Shown: piece by piece, positions 6,484 through 15,783 of the stretch
Numbering within the stretch: position 1 is the stretch's first letter
Layout of the letters: each line of letters begins with the position of its first letter
Origin: an uncultured Hellea sp.
GTDB lineage: Bacteria; Pseudomonadota; Alphaproteobacteria; Caulobacterales; Maricaulaceae
Direction of reading: 5' to 3'
NCBI GenBank assembly: GCA_905477785.1
Contig: CAJQGR010000072.1
Coordinates: 1-36,114, forward strand
DNA length: 36,114 nt
The notes under the pieces: generated by a model
Seen by the model: the letters and a program-made list of their open reading frames with translations, nothing else
What the model was told of the DNA's origin: nothing
Databases searched by the model: none
Position numbers and translations under genes: made by a program

Positions 6484-9321
6484 ATGGCTTTACTGATTGA
6501 AGAAGATTTTGGCACACCAAAAATAGTAGCCAATGAACATGTAAAACTGACAATAGATGGGATAGATATTTCTGTTCCTATGGGAACCTCCGTTATGAGG
6601 GCTGCGGCTGAGGCCGGAATTAAAATTCCTAAACTATGTGCAAGCGATAATTTGAACGCTTTTGGGTCTTGTAGGTTATGTGTCTGTACTATTGAGGGTA
6701 AAAGAGGGACTCCTGCATCATGCACTACCCCTGTAGAAGATGGTATGCAGGTAGTCACTAAAAATGATAAAATAACAAAAATTAGAAAAGGTGTTATGGA
6801 GCTTTATCTTTCTGATCACCCTGTAGATGCAATATCTAGACCTGGGGCAAAAGAGAGTGAGTTTTTTAAGATGGTCGAAGAAACAGGCATCACTAATGTG
6901 AGGTATGGTTTAGCTGGGGATTCGCATCTCAATTCAATGGTTGATGAAAGTAACCCTTATTTTATCTTCGATGAAAGTAAGTGTATTTTATGTTCGCGTT
7001 GTGTCCGTGCATGTGATGAGGTTCAAGGAACGCTTGCACTCACTGTTGAGAATAGAGGTTTTAAATCTAAAGTGGCAGCTTCTATGAATGAGTCATTTAT
7101 GGACTCAGAGTGTGTATCATGCGGTGCATGTGTTCAAGCCTGCCCAACAACTTCATTGCAGGAAAAATCTGTTATTGAAAAGGGTATGCCAGATGAAACT
7201 GTTTTAACCACATGCGCTTATTGCGGTGTAGGATGTTCCTTTAAGGCTGAAATCAAATCTGGCGAAGTCATACGGATGGTTCCATGGAAGGATGGAAAAG
7301 CAAATCATGGCCATTCTTGTGTAAAAGGCAGGTTCGCATATGGCTATGCAACTCACGGAGATCGTATAACAGAGCCTATGATAAGAGAGAAAATAACTGA
7401 TCCTTGGAGAACCGTTTCATGGGAAGAAGCATATGAATTTTCCGCTAAAGCTCTTAAGTCTGCTCAAGATAAATTCGGTATAAAGTCTATTGGTGGCATT
7501 ACCTCATCTAGGTGTACTAATGAAGAAGTATGGCTAGTCCAAAGACTTATTAGGCAAGGATTTGGGAATAACAATGTCGATACATGCGCAAGGGTATGTC
7601 ATTCACCTACTGGTTACGGTTTGAAGCAAACCTTTGGAGAAAGTGCAGGAACTCAGAACTTTGATTCAGTCATGGATGCTGATTGTATTTTGGTTATTGG
7701 TTCTAATCCAACAGATGCGCATCCTGTATTCGGCTCTCAAATGAAACAAAGGCTACGTCAAGGGGCTAAATTAATTGTTGCAGACCCAAGGGGTATAGAT
7801 TTAGTGAGATCTCCTCATATAAAATCAGATTATCATCTGCAGTTGCTACCAGGAACCAATGTTGCCTTAATAAATGGATTGGCATATGTCGCGGTTTCAG
7901 AAGGGCTTATTGATGAAGATTTTATTAAGAGCCGTTGTGAGATTGATAGTTATGAGATTTGGAAAAAACAAATTTTAAACTCGGTCAACAGCCCTGAATC
8001 TGTATCTAGAATTACAGGAGTACCTATTGATGATATTGTAGGGGCTGGCAGGTTATTTGCTACACAAAAAAATTCAGCAATATATTACGGATTAGGTGTA
8101 ACTGAACATAGTCAGGGCTCAACTATGGTTATGGGTATGGCTAACTTGGCTATGGCAACAGGCAATATAGGTAGATCAGGTGTTGGGGTAAATCCAATGC
8201 GTGGACAAAACAATGTTCAAGGTTCCTGTGATATGGGAAGTTTCCCTCATGAGTTCTCTGGCTATCGATCTGTAGCAGATGACTCAGTACGAAGTATTTT
8301 TGAAAAAAAATGGGGTAAGAGTTTAGATGGTGAGCCTGGATATCGAATACCTAATATGTTTGATGAAGCGATAGGGGGTAACTACAAGGGAATGTATATT
8401 CAAGGTGAAGATGTTGCACAGTCAGATCCAAATATTAAACATGTTGAAGCAGCATTAAAATCTTTGGATATATTAATCGTTCAAGACTTATTTTTAAATG
8501 AAACAGCTCGTTTTGCGCACGTCTTTTTACCCGGAACAAGTTTTCTGGAAAAAGATGGAACATTTATAAATGCTGAGCGAAGAATTAATCGTGTGCGACC
8601 CGTGATGAAACCACTTACAGGTAAACATGAATGGGAGGTTACCCAAGATTTAGCTAGAGCAATAGGAATTGAAATGGGCTTTAGAACTTCTTCTGAAATA
8701 TTTGATGAAATCGCATTCTTAACTCCGCAATTTGAAGGAGTGTCATTTGAAATTCTAGATGAGCAAGGAAGCTTACAATGGCCTGTTAATAGTCAAAACC
8801 CGGAAGGCGCAGAGGTCATGCATGTTGGTGAATTTGTGAGGGGTAAAGGAAAATTTATACCTACAGAATATCAACCCACACCTGAGAAAACTAACCGTAG
8901 ATATCCTTTCATCTTAACTACTGGAAGAATACTTAGTCAATACAATGTTGGTGCTCAAACCCGTCGAACGGAAAATAATATTTGGTGGGAAGAAGATACT
9001 TTGGAAATCCACCCAAGTGATGCGGAAGCTCAAGGTATAGCTGACAAGCAATGGGTTTCCTTAGCTTCTAGAAAAGGTGAAATAACGCTTAAGGCCACAC
9101 TTTCAGATAGAATGGCCCCGGGCGTTGTTTATACAACTTTTCATCATCCAGATACTGGTGCCAATGTGGTTACTACTGAAAATGTTGATTGGGCAACAAG
9201 CTGCCCTGAGTATAAAGTAACGGCAGTTTCTGTGACTCCTGCAAACCATAAATCAACGTGGCAAATGAATTATCAGGATGAACTCCTTGAGTATAGAAAA
9301 ATAGCTGAGCCTGCGGAATAA
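6484..9321 (+). CDS. fdsA: NAD-dependent formate dehydrogenase alpha subunit (Mo-bisPGD catalytic subunit)
   Basis: I start this gene at ATG 6484 (945 aa), with AGGAG at 6472-6476, rather than at the upstream TTG 6463. Domains in order: a [2Fe-2S] ferredoxin (Cys52, 63, 66, 80); two [4Fe-4S] sites (Cys167/170/173/177 and Cys210/213/216/220); the Mo-domain [4Fe-4S] (Cys244/247/251 and Cys279); and the molybdopterin oxidoreductase domain with C-terminal cofactor-binding barrel. The active-site residue is Cys372 in ARVCHSPT, encoded TGT, so this is a cysteine and not a selenocysteine enzyme; His373 follows. Formate is oxidised to CO2 at this subunit. Oddly, the His-Cys3 [4Fe-4S] motif expected after SDHP retains only His112: Ala116, Arg119 and Ser125 occupy the cysteine positions. 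Confidence 0.95.
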   Translation: MALLIEEDFGTPKIVANEHVKLTIDGIDISVPMGTSVMRAAAEAGIKIPKLCASDNLNAFGSCRLCVCTIEGKRGTPASCTTPVEDGMQVVTKNDKITKIRKGVMELYLSDHPVDAISRPGAKESEFFKMVEETGITNVRYGLAGDSHLNSMVDESNPYFIFDESKCILCSRCVRACDEVQGTLALTVENRGFKSKVAASMNESFMDSECVSCGACVQACPTTSLQEKSVIEKGMPDETVLTTCAYCGVGCSFKAEIKSGEVIRMVPWKDGKANHGHSCVKGRFAYGYATHGDRITEPMIREKITDPWRTVSWEEAYEFSAKALKSAQDKFGIKSIGGITSSRCTNEEVWLVQRLIRQGFGNNNVDTCARVCHSPTGYGLKQTFGESAGTQNFDSVMDADCILVIGSNPTDAHPVFGSQMKQRLRQGAKLIVADPRGIDLVRSPHIKSDYHLQLLPGTNVALINGLAYVAVSEGLIDEDFIKSRCEIDSYEIWKKQILNSVNSPESVSRITGVPIDDIVGAGRLFATQKNSAIYYGLGVTEHSQGSTMVMGMANLAMATGNIGRSGVGVNPMRGQNNVQGSCDMGSFPHEFSGYRSVADDSVRSIFEKKWGKSLDGEPGYRIPNMFDEAIGGNYKGMYIQGEDVAQSDPNIKHVEAALKSLDILIVQDLFLNETARFAHVFLPGTSFLEKDGTFINAERRINRVRPVMKPLTGKHEWEVTQDLARAIGIEMGFRTSSEIFDEIAFLTPQFEGVSFEILDEQGSLQWPVNSQNPEGAEVMHVGEFVRGKGKFIPTEYQPTPEKTNRRYPFILTTGRILSQYNVGAQTRRTENNIWWEEDTLEIHPSDAEAQGIADKQWVSLASRKGEITLKATLSDRMAPGVVYTTFHHPDTGANVVTTENVDWATSCPEYKVTAVSVTPANHKSTWQMNYQDELLEYRKIAEPAE

Positions 9322-10113
9322 ATGATTTTCCCGGTAAAAATTAGCGGGACACCAAGCGCTTTAATGCAAAATGTTATAGCCGGAACGCAAAGCTGGTTTG
9401 TTGCGGAGGAAGTGCCAATTGCGTTTGTCTTTAATCAAAGAAACTATTCTATTATGATGGCAACTCCGGATGACCTTATTGACTTTGCTTTGGGCTTTTC
9501 ACTTTCCGAAGAAGTCATAAAATACCCTGAAGAAATTAAATCTCTTGAAGTTTTACATTCAAAAAAAGGAGTTGATTTAAAGTTTAAGATTTCAATGAAA
9601 GCTATTGAAAAATTTGATATTATGCAAAGAAAACGTAATTCAATAGGGTCAGCAAGCTGTGGATTATGTGGATTAGAAAGTTCCAACTCTTTGTTCAAAA
9701 AATTACCTAGTGTTGGTGAAGTAAAAATGAAAGTAGATACTAAGGTTGCCGAAATGGCTGTGTTTGCTTTACGTGAGAAGCAACTTCTTAATTCCAAAAC
9801 TCATAGTGTTCATGCTGCCGCGTGGGTGAATTTAAGTGGTGAGATTGTTATTATACGTGAAGATGTTGGTCGTCATAATGCTTTAGATAAGTTATTAGGT
9901 GCAATGGCGTTACAATCAGTTAATCCCTCGAAGGGTTATGTACTAATGTCAAGTCGTTGTTCTTATGAAATAGTTGAGAAGTCAGCCAAGAGAGGCGTGA
10001 AGATTATACTGTCCATTTCTGGGCCAACGGCTTTTGCGTTACGTAAGGCAAAAGAGGCTAATATATCGATCTACTCTCTTGATAAGAATAGGGTAGTTGA
10101 GATTATTTTATAA
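9322..10113 (+). CDS. fdhD: formate dehydrogenase accessory sulfurtransferase FdhD/FdsC
   Basis: This 263-residue FdhD-family protein is the chaperone that delivers sulfur to, and binds, the bis-MGD cofactor before insertion into formate dehydrogenase. The functional cysteine pair is in SASCGLCGLES (Cys113, Cys116). Conserved downstream segments include HSVHAAAW, REDVGRHNALDKLLGA and SSRCSYEIVEKSA. Its ATG directly abuts the fdsA stop codon (TAA-ATG), so it is translated as part of the same operon. It is called fdsC in Rhodobacter-type nomenclature. No fdsD-like small gene follows it in the 105 bases before the next gene. Confidence 0.94.
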   Translation: MIFPVKISGTPSALMQNVIAGTQSWFVAEEVPIAFVFNQRNYSIMMATPDDLIDFALGFSLSEEVIKYPEEIKSLEVLHSKKGVDLKFKISMKAIEKFDIMQRKRNSIGSASCGLCGLESSNSLFKKLPSVGEVKMKVDTKVAEMAVFALREKQLLNSKTHSVHAAAWVNLSGEIVIIREDVGRHNALDKLLGAMALQSVNPSKGYVLMSSRCSYEIVEKSAKRGVKIILSISGPTAFALRKAKEANISIYSLDKNRVVEIIL

Positions 10114-10218
10114 TTTTTACTTATTCAGTCATTTTCTAACTTGTGTTGTTACTTAACCCGTAATAGAGGCAAATTATAGTCATCTAAGCGGCTGCGTTCC
10201 GCTAATAAGGTAATTGCC

Positions 10219-11463
10219 ATGAGAGCTATAATAAGTTCAATCGGAGCTCTACTTGTTTCCGCAGCTATCCTGCTTGCAGGTGGAGGTTTACTAGGAACTT
10301 TAGTTGCTGTTAGCGCAGAACTTAATGAGTTTCCAATAATTGCCATAGGTTTTCTCTCCTCTGCTTATTTTGCAGGTTTCATGGCAGGTTGTATAAGTAC
10401 CCCGCATTTGGTGAAAAGGGTGGGGCATGTGAGAGTTTTTGCAGCACTATCGTCGCTAGTTGCTGCATGTGCTTTGAGTCATATGCTTTTTGTGAATGTA
10501 ACTAGTTGGGCTATATTAAGAGCTTTAACAGGCTTTAGTTTTGCTGGTTTATATATGTTAATTGAAAGCTGGATTAACGAACAGGCTCCAGCTGAAAAAC
10601 GTGGTCAAGTATTATCTATTTATAGAATGGTTGATTTGATAGCAGTTACCATTGGTCAATTTTTACTTACTATTGCAGATCCCAAAGATTATGTATTGTT
10701 TTCAATAGTAGCTATATTAATTTCTTTAGCAATATTCCCTATATCACTATCAACCTCAAAAGCCCCAATGGCTGTTTCTACTACTAAGCTAAACATTAGA
10801 AGGCTTATAAGAATATCTCCATTGGCTGTAGCTGGTTGCTTTGCCGTTGGTTTATCTAGTGGTGCATTTTGGGCGGTAGCTCCAGTATTTGTTCAAAAAC
10901 TTGGTTATTCTGTACTAATGGTATCAATATTTATGAGTGTTGTTGTTTTTTCAGGTGCAATAATGCAATGGCCAATTGGCTGGATTTCTGACAAAGTCGG
11001 TAGGCGAATTGTTATCATATTTGTTTCTTTAGGGGGCGCATTTAGCGGTATATTTTTATGGAAGTTTGCTCCATTTTCTTCATTTTATATGATAATAGGT
11101 GGGGTGTTTTATGGTCTATTTGCAATGCAAATTTTTGGGATGTCAGCCGCTCATGCGAATGATTATGCAAAAGCTGATGAGTTTGTGTCCGTAAGTGGAG
11201 GGCTACTTCTAGTTTATGGAATAGGATCAGTAATAGGTCCATCAGTAGCACCTGTTGTAATGACTTTTGCGGGGCCTTCATCCATGTTTGCTTATACAGC
11301 ACTAATTCAATTAATATTGGCAATCTATGGTCTTTATAGATTAACAAAACGAGATGCACCTGATGGCAGTGATGACTATGTAGCGATGCCAAGACCACGT
11401 GCAACTTTATTGGTACTAAGGTCTGACCCTCGAAATTTATTAAAACGTAAAAAAAAGTTTTAA
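10219..11463 (+). CDS. MFS transporter (YcaD-like)
   Basis: This 414-residue protein has about 12 hydrophobic segments in two halves. A typical MFS loop motif DKVGRR follows WPIGWIS in the second half, and LTGFSFAGLYMLIESWINEQ in the first half is characteristic of YcaD-like members. A basic C-terminal tail of about 35 residues follows the last helix. Transport substrate is unknown. It starts 105 nt after fdhD, so it may or may not share the fds transcript. A short dyad (AGCGG / CCGCT, 10187-10203) sits just before the start and could be a control site. It is followed by the ALDH and GMC genes on the same strand. Confidence 0.85.
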   Translation: MRAIISSIGALLVSAAILLAGGGLLGTLVAVSAELNEFPIIAIGFLSSAYFAGFMAGCISTPHLVKRVGHVRVFAALSSLVAACALSHMLFVNVTSWAILRALTGFSFAGLYMLIESWINEQAPAEKRGQVLSIYRMVDLIAVTIGQFLLTIADPKDYVLFSIVAILISLAIFPISLSTSKAPMAVSTTKLNIRRLIRISPLAVAGCFAVGLSSGAFWAVAPVFVQKLGYSVLMVSIFMSVVVFSGAIMQWPIGWISDKVGRRIVIIFVSLGGAFSGIFLWKFAPFSSFYMIIGGVFYGLFAMQIFGMSAAHANDYAKADEFVSVSGGLLLVYGIGSVIGPSVAPVVMTFAGPSSMFAYTALIQLILAIYGLYRLTKRDAPDGSDDYVAMPRPRATLLVLRSDPRNLLKRKKKF

Positions 11464-11600
11464 TAAATGATATTTTGAGTGGTTTTTCTAATTCCTGACT
11501 TGCATTAAACAATGGCTAGTGCATTATTTATGATTAATACTAGTTTTTTATCAGTATATTTTCATAAAAAGCTTTTCTAGCTAAGCGTAAGGTAACTATA

Positions 11601-13055
11601 ATGGTTCGAATAAACCCCAAAAAAAAATCTCGAAAAAATATGACTAATTTTGATGAAATTAAGGATAGTCTCAAAAACCAAAAAAAATCATTCTTAGCAG
11701 AGCCAAATATCTCGTGGCAAAAAAGAAAAGAAAATTTAAAAAAACTTGGAACAGTTATCCAGGAGCATGAAGCTCAATTTATAGAGGCTATATCAAAAGA
11801 CTTCGGAAACAGAGCGGCAGAAGAGACTGTAATTGCTGAAATGATGGTTATCCAAGGTGGTATAAGTCATGCAATCAAGCACACTCCTAAATGGATGCGT
11901 GTTCGTAAGGCACCAACAGCATTACAATATAAACCAGCTTATAATAGAATTATCCCGCAGCCTCTTGGAGTAATTGGTATAATGAGCCCATGGAATTATC
12001 CTCTTCAGCTTGCTGTGATGCCTTTGATTGGAGCTTTAGGAGCAGGTAATAGGGCTATGATAAAACCGAGTGAATATACCCCCTTGTTCTCAGAATTGTT
12101 AAAAACTGTCTTGGGAAAAGTTTTTTCTGATAATGAAGTCTATGTTGCGCTTGGTGGTGTTGATGTGGCTAGCTACTTTTCTTCACTCCATTTTGACCAT
12201 TTATTATTTACTGGTTCAACAAGTGTGGGGCGGATTGTTGCAAAGTCTGCAGCAGAAAATCTAGTTCCTTGTACATTAGAGCTTGGTGGTAAGTCACCAG
12301 CTATTATTGATAGCTCTGCTAATATGAAAACAGCAGTTTCTAGATTGACTAATGCTAAATTACTTAACGCGGGTCAAACGTGTGTTGCTCCCGATTATTT
12401 GCTGATGCCAAAGTCCCAAGTCAGTGATTTTGCGAATTCTATGATCAGTCAGGCAGAGACTTTTTACCCAAAGGTTGCAGGAAATAAGGACTACACTTCA
12501 ATTATTGCTGATTCTCATTACGCACGCTTACAAAATTTATTAGAAGATGCGGAAAATAAAGGTGCCAAAATTCAAGTTGCAGGGAATGATGATAAACAGC
12601 AATTGGCAAAAGAACGCCGTATACCACTAACTATTCTAACTGAAACTACCTCAGATATGAAAATAATGCAGGAAGAAATCTTTGGTCCTCTTTTACCTAT
12701 TGTGGCATCTGATAATTTAGAAAACTCTTTGAATTATATCTCACAGCGCGATAGACCATTAGCATTATATTGGTTTGGGAATAATAAGAAAAAACTAAAC
12801 CAAGTATTAAAAGAGAGTATTTCCGGCGGAGTAACTATAAATGATGCAAGTTGGCATGTTATTCAGGAAGATATTCCGTTTGGCGGAGTGGGGCCATCAG
12901 GTATGGGAGCCTATCATGGCGAGGTTGGGTTTAAAACATTTTCTCATATGAAAGGTGTCTTTTTTCAAAGTAAATTTAGTCAAGGTGCAAAATTACACCC
13001 GCCTTATGGGCCTATGACATCTAAAATGATTAAGCTTATGAAAAAAATAATATAG
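11601..13055 (+). CDS. aldehyde dehydrogenase, coniferyl-aldehyde-dehydrogenase type
   Basis: This 484-residue NAD(P)+-dependent aldehyde dehydrogenase has the catalytic Cys261 in NAGQTCVAPDY, the general base Glu227 in LELGGKSP, Asn132 in MSPWNYP and the cofactor loop FTGSTSVGR. The N-terminal ISKDFGNR segment and the NAGQTCVAPDY context place it with the class-3-like coniferyl aldehyde dehydrogenases (CalB), although that family probably includes enzymes for other aldehydes. The start at ATG 11601 has AAGGT upstream; an in-frame ATG at 11640 would remove a lysine-rich leader of 13 residues. It is followed after 14 nt by a GMC oxidoreductase. The pair could oxidise an alcohol to an aldehyde and on to an acid. 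Confidence 0.87.
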   Translation: MVRINPKKKSRKNMTNFDEIKDSLKNQKKSFLAEPNISWQKRKENLKKLGTVIQEHEAQFIEAISKDFGNRAAEETVIAEMMVIQGGISHAIKHTPKWMRVRKAPTALQYKPAYNRIIPQPLGVIGIMSPWNYPLQLAVMPLIGALGAGNRAMIKPSEYTPLFSELLKTVLGKVFSDNEVYVALGGVDVASYFSSLHFDHLLFTGSTSVGRIVAKSAAENLVPCTLELGGKSPAIIDSSANMKTAVSRLTNAKLLNAGQTCVAPDYLLMPKSQVSDFANSMISQAETFYPKVAGNKDYTSIIADSHYARLQNLLEDAENKGAKIQVAGNDDKQQLAKERRIPLTILTETTSDMKIMQEEIFGPLLPIVASDNLENSLNYISQRDRPLALYWFGNNKKKLNQVLKESISGGVTINDASWHVIQEDIPFGGVGPSGMGAYHGEVGFKTFSHMKGVFFQSKFSQGAKLHPPYGPMTSKMIKLMKKII

Positions 13056-13069
13056 GTTACCAGTAACTT

Positions 13070-14674
13070 ATGAAAACATATGATTATATAATAGTCGGAG
13101 CAGGTTCAGCGGGATGCGTTTTAGCTCATAGATTGACTGAAGACCCTAATGTATCTGTTTGTCTACTGGAGGCGGGGGGTACTCATAAACACTGGAGTGT
13201 TTGGGTGCCAGCTGCGACTATAATTAATATGGTTACTAAAAAACGGAATTGGTCTTTTGAAACTATACCGCAGAAAGGCCTCAATGGAAGAAAAGGCTAT
13301 CAGCCCCGTGGTAAAATGCTTGGAGGCTCCTCTAGTTTGAATGCTATGGTTTATAACCGTTGTCACCCAAACGATTATGATCAATGGGAAAAATTGGGCA
13401 ATAAAGATTGGTCATGGAAGAATGTTCTGCCATATTTCAAAAAATCTGAGAATTATGAACCTGGTGAAAATGATCTCCATGCCCAAGGCGGATTATTAAA
13501 TGTTTCAAAATTGCGTAGTCCTGGTTCAATAAATGATATATTTTTTGAAGCTGCCAAAGAAAATCAGTACAAAATATTGGAAGACTTAAACGGTGTGGTT
13601 GACGGCCCAGACTTTGAGGGTATGGGATATTACGATGTAACTCATAAAAATGGAGAACGATGGTCAACGGCTAGAGCTTTCCTAGATACCGCAATTGAGC
13701 GAAATAATTTAACAGTTATAACTCATGCCCATACCGAAAAAGTAATAATTGAAAACAAGAAGGCTAAATCAGTCAGGTTTAGTGTCAAAAATAAGGTTAA
13801 TCTAATTCATGCAAATAAGGAGATAATCTTATCCGCAGGTGCTTTTGGGTCACCGCAGATATTATTATTGTCAGGAATTGGTTCAATAGAAAAACTTAAG
13901 CCTCATGGAATAGGCTTAGTTCATGAACTACCAGGTGTTGGAGAGAATTTACAAGATCATATTGATTATGTGATGGGATATAATTCAAATGTCAAAGATA
14001 ATATAGGTTTCTCTATTATGGGAACTTTTCGTTTGATTGGTGAGATCTATAAATATGTAACTAAGCGGAGAGGTATGATAACGACTAATTATGCAGAAAG
14101 TGGTGGATATTTCTATACTGACAAGTCAGAGCCTTCGCCAGATATAAAACTGACCTTTGTTCGCTCTGCTGTTGATGATCATGGACGTAAATTACATTTA
14201 GGGCATGGTTATAGCTGCCACACTACAGTCTTAAGGCCAAAAAGTAGAGGCTCATTGTGGTTAAATAGTCCTAATCCAATGGATCCGCCTGCTATTGACC
14301 CTGCTTTTTTGGAGGATGATAGAGATATGGAGACACTATTTAGGGGTGTCAAAAAAACTCAAAGTATATTAAAGTCTCCAGCATTTGACTGTGTACGCGG
14401 TAAACCATTTTATGCATCTGACTCTGATGATGATGCAGTATTAAAAAAAGATATCAGAGATAGATCTGATACTGAATACCATCCAGTGGGTACATGTAAG
14501 ATGGGTCATGACGATATGTCAGTTGTTGATGATAGACTAAAGGTACATGGAATAATGAATTTAAGAGTTGTCGATGCATCTATTATGCCAAATCTTGTTT
14601 CAGGAAATACTAATGCACCTACTATTATGATAGGCGAAAAAGCTGCAGATATGATCAAACAAGATAATCAATAA
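13070..14674 (+). CDS. GMC-family FAD oxidoreductase (choline/alcohol dehydrogenase-like)
   Basis: This 534-residue glucose-methanol-choline oxidoreductase has an N-terminal FAD Rossmann motif [13 protein letters not shown] from residue 9, followed by LLEAGG. It also has the GMC signatures [15 protein letters not shown] and [17 protein letters not shown]. The catalytic pair is His471 ([11 protein letters not shown]) and Asn515 (GNTNAPT), spaced as in choline oxidase. Such enzymes oxidise primary alcohols and pass electrons to quinone, a cytochrome or oxygen. No signal peptide is seen, so it is cytoplasmic or membrane-peripheral. It is almost certainly co-transcribed with the upstream ALDH. 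The true substrate may be an aliphatic or aromatic alcohol; sequence alone does not decide. Confidence 0.92.
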   Translation: MKTYDYIIVGAGSAGCVLAHRLTEDPNVSVCLLEAGGTHKHWSVWVPAATIINMVTKKRNWSFETIPQKGLNGRKGYQPRGKMLGGSSSLNAMVYNRCHPNDYDQWEKLGNKDWSWKNVLPYFKKSENYEPGENDLHAQGGLLNVSKLRSPGSINDIFFEAAKENQYKILEDLNGVVDGPDFEGMGYYDVTHKNGERWSTARAFLDTAIERNNLTVITHAHTEKVIIENKKAKSVRFSVKNKVNLIHANKEIILSAGAFGSPQILLLSGIGSIEKLKPHGIGLVHELPGVGENLQDHIDYVMGYNSNVKDNIGFSIMGTFRLIGEIYKYVTKRRGMITTNYAESGGYFYTDKSEPSPDIKLTFVRSAVDDHGRKLHLGHGYSCHTTVLRPKSRGSLWLNSPNPMDPPAIDPAFLEDDRDMETLFRGVKKTQSILKSPAFDCVRGKPFYASDSDDDAVLKKDIRDRSDTEYHPVGTCKMGHDDMSVVDDRLKVHGIMNLRVVDASIMPNLVSGNTNAPTIMIGEKAADMIKQDNQ

Positions 14675-14704
14675 ACTTTGATACACCTGTTAGGTATTTT
14701 TGAA

Positions 14705-14872
14705 TCATTTTTTAAAATAAATCCATAAAGGTATCCATATAAAACTTAGAGTTACTATACCTTTTAAAGACTGATAACTAACCCAAGCCCAGAATAACTC
14801 TTTTTTATGAGATTTGATATAAGATATAGCTCTTAAAGGATTGTAGTTACTTATTTTTTTAAAATTTAACAT
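14705..14872 (-). CDS. 55-residue single-span membrane mini-protein downstream of the MBL hydrolase
   Basis: A complete open frame (ATG at 14870-14872, TGA at 14705-14707) begins 10 nt after the stop of the MBL-fold gene on the same strand. The peptide has a basic N-terminal part (NYNPLRAISYIKSHKKELFW), an aromatic patch (WAWVSYQ) and one probable membrane helix (about residues 36-53, ending IWIPLWIYF) followed by two lysines. The composition reads as protein rather than random AT-rich DNA, and the spacing fits a two-gene unit. No clear SD is visible, so translational coupling is possible. I do not recognise a named family or function. It is too short for most automatic gene callers. Confidence 0.6.
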   Translation of the reverse strand: MLNFKKISNYNPLRAISYIKSHKKELFWAWVSYQSLKGIVTLSFIWIPLWIYFKK

Positions 14873-14882
14873 TTATGAACTA

Positions 14883-15749
14883 TTATGCAGTATTGATAGG
14901 TATTTTTAAATAATGCTTACCATTATTCTCTGCTTTGGGTAGTTTTCCAGCTCTCATGTTTATTTGAATAGATGGTAACAATAACTTTGGTGTTTTTAAT
15001 GTCTTATCACGCATTGTTCGCATTTCTATAAAGGATTGTCTTTCTACACTGCTGTTTAAATGAATATTTTTTTCTTTTTGTTCATCAACTGTGGTTTCCC
15101 ATTTGTAATAATTGCGGTTTTTCGTTCTGTAATCGTGACAATGGAACAATCGGGTCTTTCCAGGTAGTTGATAGATTTTTTGCACTGAGTCATAAAGGCT
15201 TCCTGCATCACCACCTGGAAAATCACACCTTGCTGAACCGTAATCAGGCATGAATAATGTATCTCCAATAAATAATGCATCTGATATATGATAGGCAACA
15301 CAAGCGGGTGTGTGACCAGGTACGCTTATAACGGTTACACTCAAAGTACCAATTTGAAATTTTTCGCCATCATTAAATAACTTATCAAACTGGCTTCCAT
15401 TTCTTTTGAATTCTTTATTTTCGTTATATATTTTACCAAAAGCCTTTTGTACAAGAGGAATATTGCATCCCATAGCTACTTTACCACCAAGCCTACTCTT
15501 CAGAACCCCGGCTGCTGACAAATGGTCGGCATGCGCATGAGTTTCCAGTATCCATTGTGTCTTAAGATTATTATTGTTAATATAACTTATTATTTTTTCT
15601 AGCGATTCATCTGATGTGTATGCTGAATAAATATCAAACCCTAGTACTGAGTCTATTATTGCACATGATAAGCTTTTTGGGTCTGAGACGACATAGCTTA
15701 CTGTATTTGTACACTCATCAAAAAATGCTTCTATAATAGGTTTACTCAA
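14883..15749 (-). CDS. MBL-fold hydrolase, persulfide dioxygenase (ETHE1/Blh)-like
   Basis: This 288-residue metallo-beta-lactamase-fold protein has the metal motif THAHADHLSAA (His71, His73, Asp75, His76), His146 in PGHTPA, Asp163 in FIGDTLF and His205 in FHCHDY. The segment DYGSARCDFPGGD (169-181) is characteristic of the ETHE1 persulfide dioxygenase / Blh group, where a single iron oxidises glutathione persulfide to sulfite. It is more likely a sulfide or persulfide detoxification enzyme than a lactamase or glyoxalase II. A long dyad about 36 nt upstream suggests transcriptional control. Alphaproteobacterial relatives are commonly under ArsR-family sulfide sensors (BigR/SqrR). The 55-aa mini-protein follows it. 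Confidence 0.85.
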   Translation of the reverse strand: MSKPIIEAFFDECTNTVSYVVSDPKSLSCAIIDSVLGFDIYSAYTSDESLEKIISYINNNNLKTQWILETHAHADHLSAAGVLKSRLGGKVAMGCNIPLVQKAFGKIYNENKEFKRNGSQFDKLFNDGEKFQIGTLSVTVISVPGHTPACVAYHISDALFIGDTLFMPDYGSARCDFPGGDAGSLYDSVQKIYQLPGKTRLFHCHDYRTKNRNYYKWETTVDEQKEKNIHLNSSVERQSFIEMRTMRDKTLKTPKLLLPSIQINMRAGKLPKAENNGKHYLKIPINTA

Positions 15750-15783
15750 AGATTTAATCCCTCGTAAAAATTTTCTTTAAAAT

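Noticed and set aside
7591-7602. possible selenocysteine active site in FdsA
   Set aside because: The codon is TGT (Cys), not TGA, so no recoding is needed.
10187-10203. AGCGG/CCGCT hairpin before the MFS gene
   Set aside because: Only 5 bp with a 7-nt loop and no supporting context; mentioned with the gene but not called as a site.
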